64,000 nucleotides of DNA from Manganibacter manganicus (GCF_002075885.1 NZ_MDET01000012.1:87143-151142), one strand, 5' to 3'. Shown: positions 9,089 through 20,614, counted from the first letter of the stretch. Made by a program: numbers and translations. Notes: generated by a model from the letters alone, not told the origin.

Positions 9089-9202
9089 GGTCGGTCTCGA
9101 TCCGCGGGAAATCCGGCCACGGCCGGTCGCGAAAGGGGCGCCGCCGAAAAGTTCGGGTTGGCGCCATGTTGTTTGCAGCCAAGATAGGGATAGCGTTGGC
9201 AG

Positions 9203-9235
9203 TGTTCAAACTGAACAATCTGCACTCACTGTTCA
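9203..9235. promoter_or_regulatory. Possible operator with three TGTTCA half-sites
   Basis: TGTTCA (9203-9208), a 3-bp spacer and TGAACA (9212-9217) form a perfect palindrome. A further TGTTCA (9230-9235) forms with the middle half-site a second inverted pair, CTGAACA / TGTTCAG. It lies upstream of the luciferase-like gene (starting at 9088 on the minus strand) and of yidD (starting at 9323). The cognate regulator is unknown. Confidence 0.4.
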
Positions 9236-9322
9236 GCATTAATTGACAAAACACAGCGCTCCCGGGATCGCGATCGGTGATCGCGTCGCAATAGCGGCGC
9301 GAGTCGCTTATCTTATGCGCAA

Positions 9323-9697
9323 ATGAATCCGCTGCACGATCATACGCACGGCAGAACCGGCAAAGGTCGCTCCCGCAACTGGAGCGGCCCTTGGCCGCGC
9401 ACGCCGACGCGCGTGGCCGGCATCGGGCTGGTTCGTCTCTATCAACTTACGCTCTCCGGCTTTATCGGCAACACCTGCCGGCATCTGCCGACCTGTTCGG
9501 AATACGCCTATGAGGCGATTGCACGACACGGATTGTGGGCCGGCTTCTGGCTGAGCCTGTTTCGGGTCGCGCGCTGCGGACCAGGCGGCACATGCGGCAT
9601 CGACAATGTGCCGGAGGTGCTCGGCCGACACTTCGCCTGGTGGGCGCCCTGGCGTTACCGGCTGGCGGGAAAAAAGCGCAATTCAGCCGGAGCTTGA
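9323..9697 (+). CDS. yidD: Membrane protein insertion efficiency factor
   Basis: A 124-residue member of the YidD family, thought to help the YidC/Sec insertion pathway at the inner membrane. The diagnostic run is present: LYQLTLSGFIGNTCRHLPTC, then SEYAYEAIARHG, GFWLSLFRVARC and GPGGTCGIDNVPE, with its conserved cysteines. About 35 basic N-terminal residues precede the domain. The gene is solitary here and not in the rpmH-rnpA-yidC cluster, as in many alphaproteobacteria. It lies 110 bp upstream of thrS in the same direction. Confidence 0.92.
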   Translation: MNPLHDHTHGRTGKGRSRNWSGPWPRTPTRVAGIGLVRLYQLTLSGFIGNTCRHLPTCSEYAYEAIARHGLWAGFWLSLFRVARCGPGGTCGIDNVPEVLGRHFAWWAPWRYRLAGKKRNSAGA

Positions 9698-9807
9698 TCG
9701 TTCCACGCCTTTACGGAGCTGGAATCTCTGCCTAAAAAGCGCTCGCTGCCGTTTTGACCCGGCCATCACCACCCGCGCTCGTTTGCGGGACTGGATAGGA
9801 GATTCCA

Positions 9808-11793
9808 ATGCCTGACGTTTCCCTCACATTCCCCGATGGTTCCGTGCGCGACTATGACGCCGCGACGACCGGCGCGGGGCTTGCCGAATCCATTTCCAAA
9901 TCGCTGGCCAAAAAGGCGGTCGCCTACACGTTCGACGGCGCATTGCGCGACCTTTCCGATCCGCTGGGCTCTTCCGGCAAGGTCGAGATCGTCACCCGCG
10001 ACGACCCGCGCGCGCTGGAATTGATTCGCCATGACGCCGCTCATGTGCTGGCTGAAGCGGTGCAGGAATTGTGGCCGGGAACGCAGGTGACCATCGGGCC
10101 GGTGATCGAGAACGGCTTCTATTATGATTTTGCCCGCAACGAGCCGTTCACGCCCGAGGATTTCCCGGCAATTGAAAAGAAGATGCGCGAGATCATCCAG
10201 CGCAACAAGCCGTTCACCAAGCAGGTCTGGTCGCGCGACAGGACCAGGCAGGTGTTTGCCGACAAGGGCGAGGCCTACAAGGTGGAACTGGTCGATGCCA
10301 TTCCGGGCGATCAGGACATCAAGATCTATGCCCAAGGCGACTGGTTCGATCTTTGCCGCGGCCCGCATATGGCCTCCACCGGCCAGATCGGTTCCGCCTT
10401 CAAGCTGATGAAGGTAGCCGGAGCCTATTGGCGCGGCGACAGCAACAATCCCATGCTGACGCGCATCTACGGCACGGCATGGGCCGATCAGAAGCAACTT
10501 GACGCCTATCTTCACATGCTGGAGGAGGCCGAGAAGCGCGATCATCGCAAGCTGGGCCGGGAGATGGATCTGTTCCATTTTCAGGAGGAAGGGCCGGGTG
10601 TCGTCTTCTGGCACGCCAAGGGCTGGAAGCTGTTCCAGAACCTGATTGCCTATATGCGCCGTCGCCTCGGCGACGATTATCAGGAGGTGAACGCCCCGCA
10701 GATTCTGGACAAGGCGCTATGGGAAACGTCTGGCCATTGGGGCTGGTATCAGGAGAATATGTTTGCGGTGAAGTCGGCTCATGCCTTCACCCATCCCGAC
10801 GATCCCGATGCCGACCAGCGCGTTTTCGCGCTCAAGCCGATGAATTGTCCCGGCCATGTCCAGATCTTCAAGCATGGCTTGAAGTCATACCGCGATCTTC
10901 CCATCAGGCTTGCGGAATTCGGTGCGGTCCATCGTTACGAGCCGTCCGGCGCGCTGCATGGGCTCATGCGTGTGCGCGGCTTCACGCAGGACGACGCGCA
11001 CATCTTCTGCACCGAGGAGCAGCTTGAGGCTGAAATTCTCAAGATCAATGATCTGATGATGTCGGTCTACAAGGATTTCGGCTTCGAGGAGGTGGTGGTG
11101 AAACTCGCGACCCGTCCGGAAAAGCGCGTCGGCACCGATGCGATGTGGGATCACGCCGAGGATATTTTGCGGCGTGCGCTCGCTCGCATGGCGCGCGAGG
11201 ACAACCGCATCAAGACCGGCATCAACGAGGGTGAAGGCACCTTTTACGGTCCCAAGTTCGAATATACGCTGAAGGATGCCATCGGTCGCGAATGGCAATG
11301 CGGCACCACGCAGGTCGATTTCAACCTGCCGGAGCGCTTCGGCGCCTTCTATATCGGCGCGGATTCGGAAAAGAAGCAGCCGGTCATGGTGCATCGCGCC
11401 ATTGTCGGTTCGCTGGAACGCTTCCTCGGAATCCTCATCGAAAGCCATGCGGGTCATTTCCCGCTATGGTTCGCCCCGCTACAAGTGGTGGTGGCGACGA
11501 TTACATCCGATGCCGACGGCTATGCCGGCAAGGTCGTCGCTGCTCTGAAAGCCGCCGGTCTGTCCGCCGAAGCGGATCTGCGCAACGAGAAGATCAACTA
11601 CAAGGTGCGCGAACACTCGCTTGCCAAGGTGCCGGTGATCCTGGTGTGCGGCAAGCGCGAGGCGGAAGAAGAGACGGTCAATATCCGACGGCTGGGGTCG
11701 CGCGATCAGCATTCGCTCGGTCTGGCTGAAGCTGTTACGGCGTTGGCCGAAGAAGCCACACCGCCGGATTTGCGACGTAAGCAAACGGCCTGA
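9808..11793 (+). CDS. thrS: Threonine-tRNA ligase
   Basis: Charges tRNA-Thr. The 661-residue protein has the bacterial domain order: an N-terminal TGS domain (about residues 1-65), the second additional (editing) domain, a class II catalytic core and a C-terminal anticodon-binding domain (about residues 555-640). The core contains MNCPGH (residues 345-350), whose Cys347 is a zinc ligand, and a class II motif 2 arginine in [25 protein letters not shown] lies 9 nt before the ATG. The 110-bp leader shows no obvious T-box or leader peptide. A strong hairpin follows the stop. Confidence 0.97.
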   Translation: MPDVSLTFPDGSVRDYDAATTGAGLAESISKSLAKKAVAYTFDGALRDLSDPLGSSGKVEIVTRDDPRALELIRHDAAHVLAEAVQELWPGTQVTIGPVIENGFYYDFARNEPFTPEDFPAIEKKMREIIQRNKPFTKQVWSRDRTRQVFADKGEAYKVELVDAIPGDQDIKIYAQGDWFDLCRGPHMASTGQIGSAFKLMKVAGAYWRGDSNNPMLTRIYGTAWADQKQLDAYLHMLEEAEKRDHRKLGREMDLFHFQEEGPGVVFWHAKGWKLFQNLIAYMRRRLGDDYQEVNAPQILDKALWETSGHWGWYQENMFAVKSAHAFTHPDDPDADQRVFALKPMNCPGHVQIFKHGLKSYRDLPIRLAEFGAVHRYEPSGALHGLMRVRGFTQDDAHIFCTEEQLEAEILKINDLMMSVYKDFGFEEVVVKLATRPEKRVGTDAMWDHAEDILRRALARMAREDNRIKTGINEGEGTFYGPKFEYTLKDAIGREWQCGTTQVDFNLPERFGAFYIGADSEKKQPVMVHRAIVGSLERFLGILIESHAGHFPLWFAPLQVVVATITSDADGYAGKVVAALKAAGLSAEADLRNEKINYKVREHSLAKVPVILVCGKREAEEETVNIRRLGSRDQHSLGLAEAVTALAEEATPPDLRRKQTA

Positions 11794-11801
11794 CAGGTTC
11801 A

Positions 11802-11825
11802 AGGCGGCGGAAGAATCCGCCGCCT
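11802..11825 (+). terminator. Intrinsic terminator of thrS
   Basis: Perfect 10-bp stem AGGCGGCGGA / TCCGCCGCCT with a 4-nt loop, followed by CTTTCATCTC, nine bases after the thrS stop. It may also serve the converging gene on the other strand. Confidence 0.7.
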
Positions 11826-11845
11826 CTTTCATCTCAAAACCTTGA

Positions 11846-12820
11846 TTAGTCGGCCCCTTCTTCGGGGTCGATGGCATTCTCTTCGGAAGCGATGACTTCG
11901 ACTTCCGTATTGCGGCCGGCAACCACGGTGAAGTCCTTCTGGTAGATTCGGTCGCGGTTCTTGGCGATGGCCGTATAGTCGCCCTCTGCCAGCACCATGG
12001 GCGCGAAGGCGCCGACGCTTTCCTTGATCGGGTCCCCGGCCTGGTTGAGCACCGACCATGAGGTGTCGGCTATGGCCTCTCCGCCCGAATCCCGTACCAG
12101 TTTGAGAGTGATTTCGGCCGCCCGGTGCTCGACGGTCGCCGCGGTCAGCTTGCCTGCCTCGACCCGGATATCGGAACGAATCACCGCGTTGACCGCGCCA
12201 TAGGTTGAGACGACGTGATAGGTGCCGGCATTGAGGCGCACCACCGTGTCGGGTTGCACATTGGGGATGATCAATGCGTGCTCGCCATGTGAGTCGGTTT
12301 CGCTGTCATAGATGGAGAAGCGCAGTTTCTTCGGCGGTATGCGCACCCCGCCGGAAAGCACCGCGTTCAGCTTCAAACCGCCGGCATCCAGTACCATGCT
12401 TTCGTGTTTGGCATGATCGGTGACGGTGATGCGCTTGGTAGCGCCGGCGCGGCCATAGGCGGCATGAACCAGATAGCTTCCCGGATCGAGGTGGAAGACA
12501 CTGGTGCCGCCATGCGCGGAAGCAACCATCGGCAATTTGCCGTCAGGGCCTGGTTTCGGCTTGAAGACGCGCCACACCAGTCCACGCGTGATATCCGGCC
12601 CCTTGTCGATCAACTGGGCGCTCAGCGTGATCTCGCCGTCCTTTTCAGAATGCGGCGCGGCCCTGTCATGCGGTCCGCGATAATCGGTCATGCCCGGCAG
12701 TTTGAAATCTTGCAGCGCACCGCCATCGCGGGCATGCGCGGGTGCGGCGGCAAGAGTGACCGCGAGTGCAAAAAGGAAAAGCGGACGAGAGCCGAGGAAC
12801 ATGCTTGCCATGAAGCCCAA
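11846..12820 (-). CDS. Secreted protein with three internal repeats, function unknown
   Basis: A 324-residue protein with a clear Sec signal peptide: a hydrophobic stretch ending in ALAVTLAAAPAHA, cleavage expected after about residue 30. The mature part looks like three tandem beta-rich units of about 85 residues. Each has a W/F-V-containing strand (LVWRVF, LRFSIYD, TSWSVLN), then a turn with a D/N/A-x-G-x-Y motif (LDPGSYLVHAAYG, LNAGTYHVVSTYG, LAEGDYTAIAKN), and a closing V-x-A/D-G-like strand. The tail is acidic. The units resemble carboxypeptidase-regulatory or transthyretin-like beta domains, but I cannot assign a family. It converges with thrS. Possible starts are the Met codons at 12820, 12811 and 12802. 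Confidence 0.75.
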   Translation of the reverse strand: MGFMASMFLGSRPLFLFALAVTLAAAPAHARDGGALQDFKLPGMTDYRGPHDRAAPHSEKDGEITLSAQLIDKGPDITRGLVWRVFKPKPGPDGKLPMVASAHGGTSVFHLDPGSYLVHAAYGRAGATKRITVTDHAKHESMVLDAGGLKLNAVLSGGVRIPPKKLRFSIYDSETDSHGEHALIIPNVQPDTVVRLNAGTYHVVSTYGAVNAVIRSDIRVEAGKLTAATVEHRAAEITLKLVRDSGGEAIADTSWSVLNQAGDPIKESVGAFAPMVLAEGDYTAIAKNRDRIYQKDFTVVAGRNTEVEVIASEENAIDPEEGAD

Positions 12821-12959
12821 GGCGGTGGCAATTTCAAGACAGAAGACTCACCGGCTTATCCGGCAAGACGACAAAATCGCCGCTTTCGAGCCAGCCCGCC
12901 GCCTGACGGCCTATGGCGTGCTTCAGGCAAAACCAACCAGACAGACCGGAATTTGCGCT

Positions 12960-13544
12960 ATGACCTCGCCGATCATTGATTTCCTGCTGGCCCGCACCTC
13001 CGTACCGATTCAGGACCTCAAGGAGCCGGCACCGAACGATACCGAGATCGCCACCATGATTACGGCGGCAGTGCGCGTGCCGGACCATGGCCGCTTGGCG
13101 CCCTGGCGCTTCATTCTCTATCGCGGCGAGGCGCGGGTGGAGATCGGCCAAAAACTGGCCGCTCTTGCCGAAGAGCGCAATGGGCCAATGCCGGAAGGGC
13201 GGCGTAACCAGGAATTGACGCGCTTTTCGCGCGCGCCGCTGGTGATCGGCGTGGTGTCGAGCGCCAAGGATCACCCGAAAATCCCGCAATGGGAGATGCT
13301 TCTTTCCGGCGGGATGGCGGCCATGAATCTCATTCTCGCCGCCAACGCGCTCGGCTACGGCACCAATATGATCACCAACTGGTATTCGGATATGCCGGAG
13401 GGCAGGGCGATCCTCGGCCTTGCGCCGGATGAGCGGGTGATCGGCTTCATCCATGTCGGCTCCTATGACGGGCAGGTTCAAGACCGGCCGCGGCCCGATC
13501 CAGCGACGCTTTACGGCGACTATACCGGGCCATGGCAGGGATGA
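12960..13544 (+). CDS. Nitroreductase family protein, YdjA-like
   Basis: A 194-residue FMN-dependent nitroreductase-fold protein. It shows the N-terminal R-x-S/P segment (LLARTSVPIQDLKEPAP), RVPDHGRLAPWRF (flavin phosphate contact), a central GGMAAMNLILAANALGYGTNMITNW helix, and GFIHVGSYDG near the C-terminus, all typical of the short single-domain YdjA type. The start at 12960 is chosen because this type normally begins just before that first segment; an open frame continues 270 bp upstream without family features. It probably reduces nitro or quinone compounds with NAD(P)H; the physiological substrate is unknown. Confidence 0.88.
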   Translation: MTSPIIDFLLARTSVPIQDLKEPAPNDTEIATMITAAVRVPDHGRLAPWRFILYRGEARVEIGQKLAALAEERNGPMPEGRRNQELTRFSRAPLVIGVVSSAKDHPKIPQWEMLLSGGMAAMNLILAANALGYGTNMITNWYSDMPEGRAILGLAPDERVIGFIHVGSYDGQVQDRPRPDPATLYGDYTGPWQG

Positions 13545-13554
13545 GGGTGAGGAC

Positions 13555-14433
13555 TTAAATGGCGCCGGCTGCCTTCGCCCGCGTCAGTAACCGCTGGGCC
13601 AGGCGCAGATGCGGCCGGTCGATCATCTTGCCGTCAAGACCGACGACGCCGGGATTGCCGGCCGCCTCGAAGGCGGCAATAACGGCCTGCGCGTGCCGGA
13701 TGGCCTCCGCCGAGGGGGTGAAGGCGGCATTGATGACGGGAACCTGCGCCGGATGGATGGCCATCTTGCCGGTGAACCCATCCCGTTCAGCTTCGATGCA
13801 TTCCGCCTCGAAAGCCGCCATGTCGCGGAAATTCGGAAAGACAGTGTCGATGGCCGCGACGTCCGCCGCCGCCGCCGCCAGAATGGTCATTGAACGCACC
13901 AGGCGAAAAACATCGGTATAGCCACCGTCATCGTTGCGGGCGGGGCGCGCGCCGAGCACCGCCGAAAGGTCTTCGGCACCCCATGTGAGGCCGGCAAGGC
14001 GTTTGCTCGCACTGGCATAGCTGGCGGCTGCCAGCACGCCCGCCGCGGTTTCCGTGATGATCGGCAATATTCTGATCCGGCCGTCAGGCAGGCCGTTTTG
14101 CGCCTCCTGGACGCGCAGTTTGACGGCCAGTTGTTGCACATCATGGCCGCCGTTCGATTTCGGCAGCATGATGGCGTCCGGCCGCATGGGGACCAGAGCC
14201 GCGAGATCGTCGTCGGCAAGGCCGCTCGAAAGGTCGTTGATGCGAATGAAAAGCGTGGCGCGAATATCATCGCGGTGGGCGCAGAGCCAGTTGGCAGCGA
14301 TGGCGCGAGCGGCTGCCTTGTTGGCCGGCGCGACCGAATCCTCCAGATCGACGATCAGCGCGTCGGCTTCGCAAGCCGCTGCCTTTTCGAGCTTTTTTTC
14401 CGAATCGCCTGGAACGAACAGCAGCGAGCGCAT
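13555..14433 (-). CDS. HpcH/HpaI-family CoA-ester lyase (citrate lyase beta-like)
   Basis: A 292-residue TIM-barrel lyase of the citrate lyase beta/malyl-CoA lyase group. It opens with RSLLFVPGDSEKKLEKA. The conserved acidic residues LIVDLEDSV, the arginine segment RINDLSSG and the Mg-binding region WGAEDLSAVLG are present. Relatives cleave or hydrolyse (S)-malyl-CoA, beta-methylmalyl-CoA or citramalyl-CoA. The ATG at 14433 shares one base with the stop codon of the upstream MaoC gene (TGATG), so translation is coupled and the pair should act on one acyl-CoA route. The exact reaction cannot be told from the sequence. Confidence 0.85.
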   Translation of the reverse strand: MRSLLFVPGDSEKKLEKAAACEADALIVDLEDSVAPANKAAARAIAANWLCAHRDDIRATLFIRINDLSSGLADDDLAALVPMRPDAIMLPKSNGGHDVQQLAVKLRVQEAQNGLPDGRIRILPIITETAAGVLAAASYASASKRLAGLTWGAEDLSAVLGARPARNDDGGYTDVFRLVRSMTILAAAAADVAAIDTVFPNFRDMAAFEAECIEAERDGFTGKMAIHPAQVPVINAAFTPSAEAIRHAQAVIAAFEAAGNPGVVGLDGKMIDRPHLRLAQRLLTRAKAAGAI

Positions 14434-14885
14434 CAGGCCGGCTTCTTTCGCATCATCGCCTGACGGGTACATCTGGCGACCAGAGCATCGTGTTGGTTAT
14501 AGGCGCGGTGCTCGAATTCGACGATGCCTCGATCCGGCCTGGATTTCGATTCACGCACCGAAATCACTGTCGTTTCGACGCGGATCGTATCGCCGTGGAA
14601 AACCGGATGCGGGAACACCGTTTCGGTCATGCCCAGATTGGCGATGATGGTGCCGACGGTGATGTCGTTCACCGAAATGCCGATCATCAGGCCGAGGGTG
14701 AACAGCGAGTTGACCAGCGGCTTTCCCCATTCGGTCTTGGCAGCGAAGTCGAAATCGATATGCAAAGGCTGCGGGTTCAAGGTCATCACCGAAAACAGCA
14801 TATTGTCGCTTTCGGTCACCGTCTTGTGCAACGGGTGAGAGAAAACCTGATCGGCGGCAAGGTCTTCCAGATAAAGTCCAGCCAT
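14433..14885 (-). CDS. MaoC-family acyl-CoA dehydratase
   Basis: A 150-residue single hot-dog domain of the MaoC (R-hydratase) family. The segment LNPQPLHIDFDFAAKTEWGKPLVNSLFTLG carries the Asn/His and Asp positions used as the hydratase dyad. It is followed by PVFHGDTIRVETTVI, the second typical motif. AGGAGG lies 7 nt before the ATG at 14885, which fixes the start; the open frame extends upstream without it. It is co-translated with the CoA-ester lyase. In ethylmalonyl-CoA-type pathways a MaoC hydratase (mesaconyl-CoA hydratase) feeds a beta-methylmalyl-CoA lyase, which would fit this pair. That pathway assignment is inference. Confidence 0.87.
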   Translation of the reverse strand: MAGLYLEDLAADQVFSHPLHKTVTESDNMLFSVMTLNPQPLHIDFDFAAKTEWGKPLVNSLFTLGLMIGISVNDITVGTIIANLGMTETVFPHPVFHGDTIRVETTVISVRESKSRPDRGIVEFEHRAYNQHDALVARCTRQAMMRKKPA

Positions 14886-14979
14886 CGCAACTCCTCCTTC
14901 GCTGGTGATAGGCGCGGGCGGAACGGCCCGCAAGCTGCGGTCGCGTCGTTTCCTAACAAACATGGTGAACCGTTTGTAA

Positions 14980-16158
14980 ATGATTTTTCCTTACGTCTAC
15001 CGCCGGGTTTGGAAATATTGCGGGCGGGGTTGGCGAGTGGTTGTTTCGCATTTCCTGAAATGGGCCGCGGTTGCGCGCGTTGGCGAACGCGCCGCTGCCG
15101 CCAGCGCATTGGCAAGAGCTTACATCTCGCCGAATCTGAGCTTCGAGGATCATTGCGCCGCAGAAGCCGCGCTGACCCTGCTGCTTGACGATCCTTCGGC
15201 CAAGGTGCGGCAGGCGATGGCCGATGCCCTTTCGATGAGCAGCCATGCGCCGGTTCAGATCATTGCGGCGCTTGCAGCCGACCAGCCGGAAATTGCCGCC
15301 ATGGTGATCGGGCGTTCGCCGCTGCTGACGGATGTCGACCTGATCGACCGGCTTGCCGCCGGGCGCAAGGAGACTCAGGCATTGATCGCGGGGCGTTCGC
15401 AGGTCTCCATGAGCCTTGCCGCAGCGATTGCCGAGATCGGCGAGCCGGAAGCATGTCTGGCGCTGCTCGCCAACAGCGGCGCCGATATAGCCTCGCTCAG
15501 TTTCCATCGGATGGCCGAGCGGCATGGCCATCTGGCCGGCGTGCGCGAGGCGCTGATCGCCGATGCGCGGCTGCCGGCTGATTGCCGACACATGCTTCTT
15601 CTCAAGGTCTCCGAAGCCCTTCAGGGGTCGCCGCTGCTTGTGGCGCTGATGGGCAGGACCGGAGCGGAGCGGGTGTTGCGCAATGCTTGCGTGAAGGCAT
15701 CGATAACGCTTCTGGACAATACGCCAGCCGAGGAGCACGAGGCGCTGGTCGGGCATCTGAGGTTGCGTGGCGAACTCACGACAGGTTTCATCGTGCGCGC
15801 GGTCGCGCATGGCAAGGTGGATTTCTTCGGCTCGGCCCTGGTCATGTTGACCGGGCAGAGCGAGAGGCGGGTGAGGGCGCTTCTTTCGAGCGGGCATGAC
15901 GGTGCCGTGCGAGCGCTGTTGCGTCGGGCCGGTTTGCCGGATGCAGCTCATGGGCCGCTGCTGCGTGCGATCCGGATATGGCGCGATGTCGCCAATGGCC
16001 GTCGCATCGCCGGCGTGCAGGAGGTTAGCTGGGCGATGCTGGAGGGCCTTGGCGATCAACCGGCGGAAAAGGAACTTGCTGGCATGATCCGGGCCATCCA
16101 TGTCGATGCGTTGCGTGACAATGCGCGTCGGCATGCCCTGGCGCTGGCTGCCGCATAA
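14980..16158 (+). CDS. DUF2336 domain protein
   Basis: A 392-residue, alanine- and leucine-rich, all-helical protein of the alphaproteobacterial DUF2336 family. Repeating units such as LLLDDPSAKVRQAMADAL give it a HEAT-like look. There is no signal peptide or membrane segment. The start is uncertain: an ATG at 14980 gives the full frame, but a GTG at 15037 behind GGGCGGGG better matches where the conserved part (SHFLKWA-x-VARVGERAAAA) begins. The function of the family is not established. It is divergent from the MaoC gene, sharing a gap of about 95-150 bp, and converges with the FUSC gene. Confidence 0.8.
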   Translation: MIFPYVYRRVWKYCGRGWRVVVSHFLKWAAVARVGERAAAASALARAYISPNLSFEDHCAAEAALTLLLDDPSAKVRQAMADALSMSSHAPVQIIAALAADQPEIAAMVIGRSPLLTDVDLIDRLAAGRKETQALIAGRSQVSMSLAAAIAEIGEPEACLALLANSGADIASLSFHRMAERHGHLAGVREALIADARLPADCRHMLLLKVSEALQGSPLLVALMGRTGAERVLRNACVKASITLLDNTPAEEHEALVGHLRLRGELTTGFIVRAVAHGKVDFFGSALVMLTGQSERRVRALLSSGHDGAVRALLRRAGLPDAAHGPLLRAIRIWRDVANGRRIAGVQEVSWAMLEGLGDQPAEKELAGMIRAIHVDALRDNARRHALALAAA

Positions 16159-16163
16159 TATCG

Positions 16164-16184
16164 ACGGTCATTTTGGATGACCGT
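16164..16184. terminator. Hairpin between converging genes
   Basis: Arms ACGGTCAT (16164-16171) and ATGACCGT (16177-16184) with a 5-nt loop, a few bases after the DUF2336 stop and 44 bp before the FUSC stop. It could terminate in either direction; there is no clear T-run. Confidence 0.45.
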
Positions 16185-16227
16185 TGGAGCGCGCGACCGC
16201 GCGCCGGCGACCTCTGGTATAAGTGGT

Positions 16228-18294
16228 TCAGGCGTGTTTACGGAAGAAGCTCGGATAAGCTTCGATTGCCGCGGCAATCACCCGCAATGAAGCGGCAAAT
16301 TGCAGAAATTGCGCGCTGTCGCGAGTTGCACCCATACTTGCCGACTCCTCTCGCATGCGGGTTATGGCGGCAGACCAGCTATCGGCGGAAGCGCGCATTA
16401 AAAACGCGCGAGCCAGCCGCTTCAGGTAATCCGCGATCGGCAGGGCGATATCCGGGTTGCCGGCAGCGGTTTGCTGAAGCTTGCGCAGTCTGAGAATTTC
16501 CAGTCCGACCGTCACCGATGCGACGGCGCCACCGAACAATTTGTCGCCGCGTGATCCAAGCCTTTGCACCTGCGGCATCAACTGGTTGATCCTGTCGTAA
16601 GCCAGGCTCTCGAAGGCGGAACGACGCGGAATGCGCTCGCGCAGGCAAAGCCGCACAAGGTCTTCGCGCATGGCCTGTGCGATGCGGCGTGCCGTATCCA
16701 GCGGATTGGCCGGCAGCACCACGAGATAGACGCCGATGGCGAGCAAAATGCCGATCAGGATGGAGGCCGCGCCTGCCATGAATTCGAATGGATGATAGCC
16801 CATGGCCTGATAGGGATTGAGGAAGACCAGAAAGTTTATGGCAAAAGCGGTGGCGACGCCGACGATGCGTGGATTTGTCATCGCCAATGCTGCCGGCAGC
16901 AGCACCGGCACCACCAACAGGATAAACCAGCCGATCCCCGGCAGTACCGGCGTGGCGACCTGGCCAACGACAAAGGCGAAAGGCAGGGCAAGCACGGTTC
17001 CCTTGAAGAAGCCCCAGGCGACCTGCACGGGAGAGGGGCGCGGCGCGAACAGGCTGGCCACTACCGCAACGATGATGACCACATCCGCTGCCGGCGTCCA
17101 TTGCGTCTCAAGCCAGAAGACCGCCACCAATAGCGTGGCGATTGCGGCGCGCACGGCATTGCGCCACGCCGCAAAGTAATCGCGATAAATGACGAGCGCC
17201 GGTTGCCGCCGGTCGCGTGGTCGATGACCGGCAGGACGGTTCAAGGCATCCAGCCCGCGCAAGACTTCTTTCATTGTATCGGCAAATTCACCGGCGATCG
17301 AAAGCCGTGTCAGCGTGCCGACCTTGTCGGATCCTTCCGTGCCGATATCGGCCGAAACATCATGCGCCTTTGCCGAAATCGCCTCGAAGCGCGCGATCCA
17401 GGGCCGCACGTCGTTCAGCGCGCCTGATGTCTCCGCCAGTTCCTTGACCAGTTGCCGCAATTCCCGGCGTACCGGCAATAGTGCCTTGTTGTCCGGGGCT
17501 TTGTGGGCGTGCAGGATCCGCGCCGTGGAAAGCGCCGAAAGCAGGTAGCCGATCGTGCGCCGTACCGGATGAGCGCGTCCCGTCAGGCTCGGAGCCTCCA
17601 GCCTTGCGTAAGTGCGCATCTCGTTGAGCGCCTGGGCATCGACGAGCAGCTTGCGGTGAAGCGAATCGAGCTTGTCGGTGTCTTCATCGCCGAATGCGCT
17701 GGCAGCATAGGATGCAAGATCGATGATACAGCGCTTGAGGCGCGCGCTCATGGCGTCGCGGGCGAGTTGCGGCAGGAACAGGCGGCTGGTTATGCCCGCG
17801 CACACGATGCCGACGGCGATTTCGGCACAGCGCGCCGTCGCCAGATCGAAGATGAGGTGCGGGTGGCCGAAAGCCGGCAGGCCGACGATCGTCGCCGTAT
17901 AGCCGGCAAGCGCCGCGCCATAGGCTTCCGGGTTGCGCAGCAGCGAGGAGATGAAGGTACAAAGCCCGATCCACAGCGACAGCACCACGATGAATACCCA
18001 AGGGTAGGCGCCAAGCGTGGTGGCGAGAGCGACCGCCATGATTGCGCCGGCCAGCGTACCTATCAACCGGTAGAAGCCTTTCGCCAGGACCATGCCGGCT
18101 ACCGGCTGGGCAACGATGAACACTGTCATCATCGCCCATTGCGGGTGTTCCAGCTTGAACAGATAGGCGGCGAGCAGGGCGATCAGCCCGGCGCAGGTCG
18201 TACGCAGGGCAAAGACCCAGTCCGAGCGCGTCGGGCTGATGAGTGCGCGCGGTGATCTGCCCAACCGGTCGAGAATGCGCTCCCACATCAGCAC
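16228..18294 (-). CDS. FUSC-family inner-membrane protein (putative aromatic acid exporter)
   Basis: A 688-residue membrane protein with two blocks of about five or six hydrophobic helices (about residues 30-175 and 375-520), each followed by a soluble helical domain. This is the layout of the FUSC/YccS/AaeB family. The first block includes QPVAGMVLAKGFYRLIGTLAGA, the signature loop between helices, which recurs in the second block as RPSPVQVAWGFFKGTVLA. Members are linked to efflux of aromatic carboxylic acids, but the substrate is unproven here. A GTG at 18294 or an ATG at 18288 could be the start. It lies 72 bp downstream of parE on the same strand. Confidence 0.88.
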   Translation of the reverse strand: MLMWERILDRLGRSPRALISPTRSDWVFALRTTCAGLIALLAAYLFKLEHPQWAMMTVFIVAQPVAGMVLAKGFYRLIGTLAGAIMAVALATTLGAYPWVFIVVLSLWIGLCTFISSLLRNPEAYGAALAGYTATIVGLPAFGHPHLIFDLATARCAEIAVGIVCAGITSRLFLPQLARDAMSARLKRCIIDLASYAASAFGDEDTDKLDSLHRKLLVDAQALNEMRTYARLEAPSLTGRAHPVRRTIGYLLSALSTARILHAHKAPDNKALLPVRRELRQLVKELAETSGALNDVRPWIARFEAISAKAHDVSADIGTEGSDKVGTLTRLSIAGEFADTMKEVLRGLDALNRPAGHRPRDRRQPALVIYRDYFAAWRNAVRAAIATLLVAVFWLETQWTPAADVVIIVAVVASLFAPRPSPVQVAWGFFKGTVLALPFAFVVGQVATPVLPGIGWFILLVVPVLLPAALAMTNPRIVGVATAFAINFLVFLNPYQAMGYHPFEFMAGAASILIGILLAIGVYLVVLPANPLDTARRIAQAMREDLVRLCLRERIPRRSAFESLAYDRINQLMPQVQRLGSRGDKLFGGAVASVTVGLEILRLRKLQQTAAGNPDIALPIADYLKRLARAFLMRASADSWSAAITRMREESASMGATRDSAQFLQFAASLRVIAAAIEAYPSFFRKHA

Positions 18295-18366
18295 GGCCCC
18301 GTCTTGCGGCGTGTGCGGAAGGCCCTTTTCATGGGGTGCGAGGGCGCGGGCATCGCCAGGCCGCGC

Positions 18367-20430
<2,064 letters not shown>

Positions 20431-20614
20431 AAGAACCGGTTCTTCAAAAGCGAATCACACCACGATAGTGGCATGATTTGCGTTTCGGATCATTGAGGTT
20501 CGTGTTCCGTTCAGGGAGCAGCCCGCTCTTATCGTTTCCCGGCAAGCGAGGCAAGCGTCCGCACACTATGAAAGGGGCCGGACCTTCGCCCGGCTCCTTT
20601 GGCTTTTGGCGCGA

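Noticed and set aside
14953..16134. Open frame of about 390 codons antisense to the DUF2336 gene
   Set aside because: Its composition (rich in Arg, His, Gln) is that of a shadow frame, and the plus-strand frame has the DUF2336 pattern.
20571..20600. GC hairpin after gcvP as a strong terminator
   Set aside because: The stem is imperfect and no T-run follows on the minus strand, so I mention it only under gcvP.
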